The notes under the pieces are model-generated. The model was not told where the DNA came from and searched no databases. It was given only the letters and a program-made list of their open reading frames with translations. Both the position numbers and the translations under genes were made by a program. DNA of 64,000 nucleotides, from NCBI RefSeq assembly GCF_037076355.1, contig NZ_AP026968.1, positions 1,690,501-1,754,500 of the forward strand, in the 5' to 3' direction. This stretch comes from Streptococcus parapneumoniae (lineage in GTDB: Bacteria > Bacillota > Bacilli > Lactobacillales > Streptococcaceae). Shown here piece by piece: positions 58,801-64,000 of the stretch; the first letter of the stretch is position 1, and every line of letters starts with the position of its first letter.

Positions 58801-59982
58801 TTGACGGACTTCTTCCCTTGTCAATTGTCTATCTGACACAAAGACTTTTACATCATCTGCAGTTAGCTCTTGCGCTTTTGCAAGAGCTAGTTCCTTCTCA
58901 AAAAAGCCCTGGTAATGCCAGGACTTTTCATCTACTGTATAAACATGTGCTAACTCTTTAGGAGTGTTATTCCCTCCCTTCAGAAAGTCATTCCAATCTT
59001 CCTTCTCCTGGTCTCTATGAAGGATAGGTGGTATCTCAATTTGTACTGGAATTCCCTTTTCCTGCAGACTAGTTATAAATTTATGGCCAGCCATATCATT
59101 ATCTACAGCCAAGGTAATCATATCCTGATGCTGACCGTCTTTAAAATAGTTTGTTGTTCTGGCTACTAATTCTAGAGCTTTCCCAGTATTCTGATTGATT
59201 TGATAGGATTTATCATTTATCTCTGCGTACAATTCCATAAACCGTCTACTAATGATTCCTTCTTTTACTCCATCCATAGCTACTAAGCGAACATCCTGAA
59301 GCCTATCCTTATGAAGCTCATAGTAGCTCATTAAATCGATTGGAGCTTCCGCAAAGACCAAACGTTTTGGTGTTCCGATATCAATTGAAAAGCCTAGTTG
59401 TCCGTCTGAATTTCTCATAATTTGTTTTAGGCGTCCACGTTCAGGATAGTGCTCCCGATTCTCTACTATTCCCTGAAGACTCGCTCCAGCTAAAAAGCCT
59501 GTGTTGTCCTTATACTTAAAGACAATCACAGGCTCAAAATAGTCTCCTTTTTTTCGGATTGCTTCCGCTATACTCCCTTGGCTAATAAAGAAGTTAATCG
59601 TATCATCTGAAAGGCCTCTCTGTGCCTTCAAATAGCTTCTAGAAGCGCTGAAATCCTGACGCTCATATCTTTCCAAGTAATAGCTAAAAGGCTCTTTTGA
59701 AGCTGTCTGAGCTTCTACATCGACTTCCTTAAATTCTCCAGTTTCTAAAAAATGCATCGCCTCCTTGTAAGAAACACCTCGTATGGTTTGAACTAACTGA
59801 ATAACATCTCCAAATTCAGTTCTTGAATTCCAGTGAAATTCATTTTTCCTTGTATCGATTACAAATGAATCGTGCTCTGTCCAGGTATAACTATAGCTAC
59901 CCGTACGCTTTAACTCCATACCTAGCTGCTCTGCAACAGAAATAATAGATAATCTTTTGGCTTCCTCTTTGCTTAATGTCAT
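55816..59982 (-). CDS. Polyvalent protein: primase-like, ArdC-like and metallopeptidase domains
   Basis: 1,388 residues combining several domains. N terminus: DUF3991 zinc-finger-like part, then TOPRIM (about 205-310) with FAEAPID and LAVDND acidic motifs, as in LtrC/DnaG-like primases. A middle region around 480-620 resembles PBECR4 (FLHLTGIRPVV). A calcium-binding type 3 motif (DLDGDGISNSDE) precedes an ArdC-like ssDNA-binding antirestriction domain (about 1030-1170). An ImmA/IrrE-like metallopeptidase with HEMAH (1255-1259) follows, and a Lys/Glu-rich tail. Likely transferred with or active on incoming DNA. GGGAGG precedes the ATG. Confidence 0.8.
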   Translation of the reverse strand: MTLSKEEAKRLSIISVAEQLGMELKRTGSYSYTWTEHDSFVIDTRKNEFHWNSRTEFGDVIQLVQTIRGVSYKEAMHFLETGEFKEVDVEAQTASKEPFSYYLERYERQDFSASRSYLKAQRGLSDDTINFFISQGSIAEAIRKKGDYFEPVIVFKYKDNTGFLAGASLQGIVENREHYPERGRLKQIMRNSDGQLGFSIDIGTPKRLVFAEAPIDLMSYYELHKDRLQDVRLVAMDGVKEGIISRRFMELYAEINDKSYQINQNTGKALELVARTTNYFKDGQHQDMITLAVDNDMAGHKFITSLQEKGIPVQIEIPPILHRDQEKEDWNDFLKGGNNTPKELAHVYTVDEKSWHYQGFFEKELALAKAQELTADDVKVFVSDRQLTREEVRQKYQTIINQERGRKNSMSESYENGTKYEAQEQIQSTEKTPESTQEQMNDRASGGEGYSQPDAVGSAEPEAESSATFEQTVTSHPTSPYRYLQFSTNFEEVQRRYSKYHPITQADLKKMNQYAGSIQRSSQWYLEELANSKVYYFYSNNGEVNLLDVSFKQENFLHLTGIRPVVPGRNAGDFVVDFAEGRGDYNQILVSNSLKEKLQVIPMLEDILDPKSFVLDNLDEVRIAQRLNFSEAIKSKDEDFLLLFKDIGDERVPASLMKIKRDLRVDVEKTKEKVILGVFRERDGHIEQLSINEDYIKDGGKELQSIMANGLFEAIQPNEIDKNNYNVRLQWAEKHDGGPILPFSETELVDYQSFAKELYKQNNIYYDKYHASVSDRMNQVEGASYIPFTKVQFALYSPDGELIQDGIRYDIGDEINPIANKERLGTREMREHSELMKIDGAIFTQYHLERLASELDISQFSYALEDIPYADQLLSQLPFGDLENSPIGFTDSSHDARLGFISFDGMDSVEVENLSAWFEKLGVKDSPLEQVALVEKWQKEIKSLSEKVEQTIATVREEFEKSQVKNLQNTPDNPYEKIYQYNQKDERDRDLDGDGISNSDEMLQGTDPYNSASNLHKRQEDRERRTDAEVAAGAVITEAIAAKSSEQTISQLVANKDTKALAEHLKEGMKNYLDSEQFKSFLDTMSKFHNYSLNNIHLLKMQNPNVSQVASFNKWKTDFDRTVKKGSKALKIWVPYQVKTSIPVHQKELDFTPAENEMGEKEVTVTRFKLGNVFDVSQTEGKELPKAINELTGDVKDYEDLYRAAKAVSMDNQVPISFEEIKRESTNGYYSPDENRIVISKGLKGQEQILKTIFHEMAHADLHRESNAQYGDDRYRKQELQAESVAYVVANHFGFDTSSYSFGYLAIWAKDKNGFEDMVEQLQVVQREAKSLIDRMDAKLELVKNKTVTKDKFADKLKQAKEKSEQLGNQKAEAVKQVEEKKSLSSPQ

Positions 59983-59993
59983 CTGTTACCTCC

Positions 59994-61343
59994 CTACAAT
60001 GAAAATTCTGGCTCTTCTTTTTCTGCTACTATATCTTGTGTCTGTTCTCTCTCAAGTTCTTCTGCTTCTACAAAACGTTTTAAATCAGGAATATGAAGTT
60101 GGACTTGTTTCAGCTTATCCTGAACTAACAAGTTCTCATCGATATGATAGACCGCTTCCTGATGGCCATTAAATCCTTTCTCTAGATCAATATCCTCAAA
60201 GCGGATAATAGCCAACTCTGTTAAACTTCCCTTATACCAAGCTCCAATCTCACTTTCAAGATAGAAGCGAACAGATTCTCTATCTTCCGTCTTTGTATCC
60301 CGTAAATAAGCTAGTTCCCAGCTTTCACCTTGAGAATAACCAACGACCTCTTGAACGATTAACTCCTGATTGTTCGTACTTAAAATCTGATTAATATCAC
60401 CTAAACGTGGTACTAGAATTTCCTGTGCTAGTGAGATGGCTTCTGTACGATAGTTGAAAAACTCATATTGTTCTCTATCTTCTACATAGTTCCTAACGAA
60501 ATCTGAATAATGAGGGAAACGCTCCTGAAAACTAGCTGAAATCATTCCATAGATATAGGCTTGTTTTACTGTTTCAAACTGGGCTATTTGATAATATGAG
60601 GGGTCAAGCTTGCCCTCTTGATTCAATAGTTCCTTGATATTTTCTGGAAGTTGAATCGGTTCTGAATCTGGCCAAGTTTTCTTAGAATAGTTGATTACTT
60701 CTTCGTAAAGAATCGTATCGATCTCTGGATTCTCCATTTCAAGCAAAGTATCTACAATTTGAGCATATTCTGAAAGATTGGAACGATAATCAGTAATCAA
60801 GCCATCTTTACGAACCTCCCACTCCTCAACCTGAGCATTTTCTGGAGTTCGTAGTAACAATACCTCCTCAGCTTCCGGATCAACTCCAATGACCTGATCG
60901 CCATTGGGTAGCTGATCCATCTCCAATTCCCGAATCCTAGCATCTAATTGATGATTGACCTGAAGCAAGTCTTGCTTCAAGTGAAATAATTCTTCTGCAT
61001 TGGCTTGTAATTCTTCAAAATACTCTCTGGAGATTTTCACTGGTTGAACCAATAAATCTTTCTCTCGTTGCTCTCGAGGGTAAGAAAACAAGTAGGGAGC
61101 AACTTCTTTGAAGTCCTGGTAATTCATCCATTTTATAGATTCTGTAACAATCATATTCTGGACATCAATGACATCTGTATGAGGAGTGATCCAGCCAGAT
61201 AAAGCCAACTCTTTTACTGCTTCAGACAGGGGGTAAGAAGGGATATGTTCTAAAATCCCCTCAAAATAACCAATCCCTCGAGCAGTTTCTTCCTCAACTT
61301 CACGCTTCATTCGTTTAAAGTGTTTTTGTGGTAGTGTATTCAT
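59994..61343 (-). CDS. Hypothetical protein conserved in streptococcal conjugative elements
   Basis: 449-residue acidic, soluble protein with no motif I recognise. A short coiled coil lies around residues 110-140. It begins within the stop codon of the 75-residue gene (ATGA overlap) and ends 11 nt before the polyvalent protein gene, so it belongs to the same transcript. Context suggests a role in transfer or DNA processing; this is inference only. Confidence 0.7.
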   Translation of the reverse strand: MNTLPQKHFKRMKREVEEETARGIGYFEGILEHIPSYPLSEAVKELALSGWITPHTDVIDVQNMIVTESIKWMNYQDFKEVAPYLFSYPREQREKDLLVQPVKISREYFEELQANAEELFHLKQDLLQVNHQLDARIRELEMDQLPNGDQVIGVDPEAEEVLLLRTPENAQVEEWEVRKDGLITDYRSNLSEYAQIVDTLLEMENPEIDTILYEEVINYSKKTWPDSEPIQLPENIKELLNQEGKLDPSYYQIAQFETVKQAYIYGMISASFQERFPHYSDFVRNYVEDREQYEFFNYRTEAISLAQEILVPRLGDINQILSTNNQELIVQEVVGYSQGESWELAYLRDTKTEDRESVRFYLESEIGAWYKGSLTELAIIRFEDIDLEKGFNGHQEAVYHIDENLLVQDKLKQVQLHIPDLKRFVEAEELEREQTQDIVAEKEEPEFSL

Positions 61344-61567
61344 TCTATTTCATTTCCTTTCTTTCCATTATCTGGTCCGTAAAAGGTATCTACGATACCT
61401 GCAGAACGTAAAGCAGATTCCAATGCCGATCTCGCTAGCTCAGAAGCTGCAATACCTCTTACCTTCAATTCCCATAACTCTTCCTCTTTTTCCTTAATTA
61501 AATTATCCATCCAAGCATTGTCTTGCACAAGCTCATCTCGCCGTTGCTTGAGTTCTTCTAAATTCAT
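61340..61567 (-). CDS. Small coiled-coil protein
   Basis: 75 residues. Residues 1-35 form a charged helix (LEELKQRRDELVQDNAWM) typical of a short coiled coil. AAAGGAT lies before the ATG and the stop overlaps the start of the 449-residue gene. The function is unknown. It is the first gene after the hairpin at 61590-61613. Confidence 0.65.
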   Translation of the reverse strand: MNLEELKQRRDELVQDNAWMDNLIKEKEEELWELKVRGIAASELARSALESALRSAGIVDTFYGPDNGKKGNEIE

Positions 61568-61582
61568 ACTTTATCCTTTCCA

Positions 61583-61613
61583 TCAAAAAAACAGCTCTGT
61601 TTTTAGAACTGTT
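61583..61613 (-). terminator. Terminator or attenuator ahead of the transfer genes
   Basis: Arms AACAGTTCT/AGAGCTGTT with one G-U pair, followed by TTTTTG on the minus strand. It lies between the 53-residue gene and the 75-residue gene, so read-through or a second promoter is needed for the downstream operon. Confidence 0.7.
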
Positions 61614-61629
61614 TCATTACCTGCTATTT

Positions 61630-61791
61630 TTATTTATTGAAAAGTCTTTGCCAGATCAAAAATAACATTGAGAAAATGACCAGTTTTCTCTTAATAATAT
61701 TCTCTTGAAACCAAACTTTAGTCTTAATAAATGGCTTCAGAATTGGGCTAGATTTTATCTTTTCAATCCAGCGCTTGATTGCATCTATCAT
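61630..61791 (-). CDS. 53-residue basic membrane microprotein
   Basis: ATG at 61791 with AAAGGA about 11 nt upstream opens a 53-codon frame. The N-terminal half is basic (MIDAIKRWIEKIKSSP) and the C-terminal half (VIFSMLFLIWQRLF) could form one short membrane segment. The terminator at 61583-61613 follows directly. Such small genes are common on mobile elements; the function is unknown. Confidence 0.55.
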   Translation of the reverse strand: MIDAIKRWIEKIKSSPILKPFIKTKVWFQENIIKRKLVIFSMLFLIWQRLFNK

Positions 61792-61865
61792 GATAGATTT
61801 ATCCTTTCTATTCTATGTGAAATAATGATAAAATAAAATAAAAATTATTAGTGAGGTAATTATTT

Positions 61866-62825
61866 ATGTCTTTTCAATCTGCTTATAGTTTAGAATTAAA
61901 ACAACACGTAACCCCAAAAGAAGCCTTTGATTTTTCCTGTTCTCTAATCGGAACTCCTAATCATTTAACTGATGCCAAAAAATTTCAATGTGGAGAAAAA
62001 TGCTCCTTCAAATTAACCTTAGCTAACTTCAACAATCCGGGCTTTAATAAAACTCCTTATTTTACTCCTGGAGCAAGAAATCAAAAACATGACCCTAATA
62101 ATTGTCAACGTATGATTGAACATTATCAACAAAGGGAACAAGAAGTAACGTCTGAAAATCATATCTCTTTTTACCGTGAGAAAAATAAACTGATTGTTGA
62201 CTTAGACCTTGTTAAAGGGATATTGGCTACTGTAACTAATCCTAGACAGAAAGACGAATCCAATTTTTCTTCTGAGTCAAATAAAGATGAAATGCATCGT
62301 CAGAGCTCTCATTCCTCTTGTACTGATGAGGACAAGAGGACTTTCCGTAGCCATGTGAAACAACTCAGAGACTTAGTCAATTATTTTTTAGAATACCAGT
62401 CTGGAGAGAAGTATACATTCTATGATAAATATAAAAGAGAAATCCAACTCGAAAGATACTTTGTCAATCTAAAAGAAGCAAACCAAAGAGGAATAAACCT
62501 GGAAGATGTTCATATCTATTATGATACTGCAACAGTAAAGTCTATTGATAACAAAGAGAACCCTGAAAAAAGTTATTTTTTAGTTAGATTCCATAGTTTA
62601 TGCACAATTGATCAAGACTCTAATTATCCAACTATAACGATTAACAAAAGTCTCGCTAGCCATCATGGAGTTAAAGGAAAGCTTAAAATATTAGAAAAAG
62701 CATCAAAAGATGAACAACCTCTTAAACTATTTTACTTTGGAAAGTTTGTTAAGCATAGTTCTAAGAAATACATTAATCCCGACGTAAGCTATGAAGATAT
62801 TTTGGACTATTTAGTCATCAGTTAA
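61866..62825 (+). CDS. CoiA-like zinc-finger protein on the opposite strand
   Basis: 319 residues, the only plus-strand gene in the element. Residues 25-80 hold a probable zinc site (Cys25, Cys42, Cys46, His75, Cys80) with PYFTPG between. This pattern resembles the N-terminal finger of CoiA-type proteins. The middle (about 130-165) is Ser-rich and disordered. The C-terminal part is a folded domain that I do not recognise. AGTGAGG lies 10 nt before the ATG. Its 3' end overlaps the convergent gene by 15 nt. It may be an accessory, defence or counter-defence gene; this is inference. Confidence 0.65.
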   Translation: MSFQSAYSLELKQHVTPKEAFDFSCSLIGTPNHLTDAKKFQCGEKCSFKLTLANFNNPGFNKTPYFTPGARNQKHDPNNCQRMIEHYQQREQEVTSENHISFYREKNKLIVDLDLVKGILATVTNPRQKDESNFSSESNKDEMHRQSSHSSCTDEDKRTFRSHVKQLRDLVNYFLEYQSGEKYTFYDKYKREIQLERYFVNLKEANQRGINLEDVHIYYDTATVKSIDNKENPEKSYFLVRFHSLCTIDQDSNYPTITINKSLASHHGVKGKLKILEKASKDEQPLKLFYFGKFVKHSSKKYINPDVSYEDILDYLVIS

Positions 62826-63062
62826 TATTTCAAAATCTAACAATTCTTGATAAGTGAACTCTATAATTTTGTATGAACCAATAAATCTAAAATTCTCTAG
62901 AAAATGATTTTCAACAGCTTCCCTAGCTTCCTCATAACTATTAAAAACCCTTGTCCCACTAATTTCATCTGACCAAGCTAGTTTCCCACTTTTTTGTGGG
63001 ACTAACCAGACACTTTTCCCAATATTTATTTGCATAAGGACAGCGTAATATTTTTGTTCCAT
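62811..63062 (-). CDS. Small hypothetical protein, paralogue A
   Basis: 83 residues with the pattern Y-VL-IN--VWL ... KLAW ... EEAREAVENHFLENFRFIGSYKI. The same layout appears in the 124-residue protein at 63415-63789, so the two are diverged paralogues. AAAGGTG precedes the ATG. Function unknown. Confidence 0.65.
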   Translation of the reverse strand: MEQKYYAVLMQINIGKSVWLVPQKSGKLAWSDEISGTRVFNSYEEAREAVENHFLENFRFIGSYKIIEFTYQELLDFEILTDD

Positions 63063-63122
63063 ATTCTTATTTTCACCTTTCTAATTATTCATAGTACCTA
63101 CTTATATTTTTATACCAATGGC

Positions 63123-63347
63123 TTATCTCTGATCCTCATGCTTCTTATATCCTTTCCAAATAAATGAAACCTTACTTTTCGGCCAAACACTTTTTAGTAA
63201 CATTAAGAAGGCTAATGGTAGCCTTTTCGTTTTGATTTCATTTCCAAAGTTATCACATATAGTTATCTTGAAGAGCGGTACAAACCAGATTGCAATCAAG
63301 ATAGTTCCAACCACGCCATGCACAATAGAATTTAAAAATTGATGCAT
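63123..63347 (-). CDS. Small membrane protein
   Basis: 74 residues with an N-terminal membrane helix (about 8-28, VHGVVGTILIAIWFVPLF) and a basic cytoplasmic tail. A strong AAGGAGG lies 5 nt before the ATG. It lies between the two paralogous small genes. Function unknown. Confidence 0.6.
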   Translation of the reverse strand: MHQFLNSIVHGVVGTILIAIWFVPLFKITICDNFGNEIKTKRLPLAFLMLLKSVWPKSKVSFIWKGYKKHEDQR

Positions 63348-63414
63348 ACTACCTCCTTAAACATATTTCAATCTTTGAAAAGCTGTCTCGGCCCACTTAC
63401 TTAGCCTTACCCTT

Positions 63415-63789
63415 TTAGTCATTTATGGCCTCCTGGATACCTTTCTCATCTGCTACAATCTTTTCCTCTGAATCCCTCGAAGCATATAGATATTTCTTTA
63501 TTTTTCCCTTACGAATCTTGATGATAGTTGCAGCTTTTTCAATCTGGTTCCTAGTTTCTATATAGCCAAGTTCATCTGTAGAAAAACCAACAATCTTATA
63601 GAAACCTATGGCTCCAAAAGTTTCTAATAAATGAGTTTCCGCTACCCTTTTAGCTGTATTAAAATCACGGAAAAAACCTGCATGAGCAAAATTTTCATGC
63701 CAGGTTATTTTTTCGCCTTCCTGATGTAGCCACACATACTGATCCCAATTTATAGCAATTAAAACGCAATAAGAGTCATAAAATTCCAT
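63415..63789 (-). CDS. Small hypothetical protein, paralogue B
   Basis: 124 residues. The first 80 follow the same pattern as paralogue A (YCVLIAINWDQYVWL ... KITW ... AKRVAETHLLETFGAIGFYKIVGF). An extra basic C-terminal segment is added. The ATG overlaps the stop of the gene upstream (TAATG). Function unknown. Confidence 0.65.
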   Translation of the reverse strand: MEFYDSYCVLIAINWDQYVWLHQEGEKITWHENFAHAGFFRDFNTAKRVAETHLLETFGAIGFYKIVGFSTDELGYIETRNQIEKAATIIKIRKGKIKKYLYASRDSEEKIVADEKGIQEAIND

Positions 63790-64000
63790 TAGATTTCCTT
63801 TCTTTTCTCACTCACTTTGAGAGGAACTTCCTCAACTTCCTTAATCCCAATATGAATAACATTTTCTTCCCCAACCTGGGCTTTCCACTCATCAATATCG
63901 CTCAAATAGCGCTTGTATCGATACCAGTTGTCATCATTCGGGCCATTACTTAAGAGGTAAGCTCTCGGATGCGTGTCCAGGTTAAATTTTTGATCTCGAA
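63789..64000 (-). CDS. 3' end of an unidentified gene (partial)
   Basis: The last 69 codons of a frame that enters from the right edge, ending VSEKRKEI. Visible sequence includes YLLSNGPNDDNWYRYKRYL and a predicted helix. The stop overlaps the ATG of the 124-residue gene, so the two are co-translated. Too little is seen to name it. Confidence 0.6.
   Translation of the reverse strand, partial: RDQKFNLDTHPRAYLLSNGPNDDNWYRYKRYLSDIDEWKAQVGEENVIHIGIKEVEEVPLKVSEKRKEI

Overview
The window comes from a mitis-group Streptococcus, close to S. pneumoniae, S. mitis or S. pseudopneumoniae. Three things point there: several proteins recalled as pneumococcal families, the gene order (vncRS-vex, then mrnC-cysS-cysE-pnp, then metF-metE, then pheT-pheS, then bglA-bglF-licT), and BOX repeats. 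Nearly every gene is on the minus strand, so transcription runs from high to low coordinates.

Region 1 (1-9,750): the VncRS two-component system and the Vex ABC exporter (vex1-vex2-vex3). The two are separated by a 1,220-residue LysM surface protein. A short reading frame just upstream of that gene carries a remnant resembling the start of Pep27, the peptide found at this place in pneumococcus. A BOX repeat lies between vex1 and vex2 and ends at the vex1 stop codon.

Region 2 (9,790-24,900): one gene for a 4,931-residue surface protein. It has a YSIRK signal, a large non-repetitive stalk, 25 almost identical 85-residue FIVAR-like repeats, an LPYGT motif where LPXTG is expected, and a predicted cytoplasmic tail. 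Upstream lie a 9-bp palindrome and a run of seven G.

Region 3 (25,000-28,180): an Rpn-type nuclease gene with a duplicated 3' fragment, BOX elements and a PucR-like regulator.

Region 4 (28,180-44,620): housekeeping and amino-acid genes (mrnC, cysS, two GNAT genes, cysE, pnp, metF, metE, pheT, pheS). A T-box precedes pheS and a MET-box precedes metE. Four tandem stem-loop modules lie upstream of pnp. A broken IS30 element and an orphan HigA-like antitoxin gene lie between metE and pheT.

Region 5 (44,700-49,400): the beta-glucoside operon licT-bglF-bglA with an antiterminator site. Beyond it is a compact pair of overlapping opposed promoters that predict a roughly 70-nt small RNA antisense to a 20-codon frame.

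Region 6 (49,470-64,000): an ISLre2 transposase, then part of an integrative conjugative or mobilizable element resembling Tn5252 relatives. It contains Fic, a ribbon-helix-helix protein, ParA, an AT-rich iteron-like sequence at each gene junction, a MOB_P relaxase, a MobC-like protein, a candidate oriT, a 1,388-residue polyvalent protein and several small unknown genes. One gene, for a CoiA-like zinc-finger protein, runs against the rest. The element continues past the right edge.
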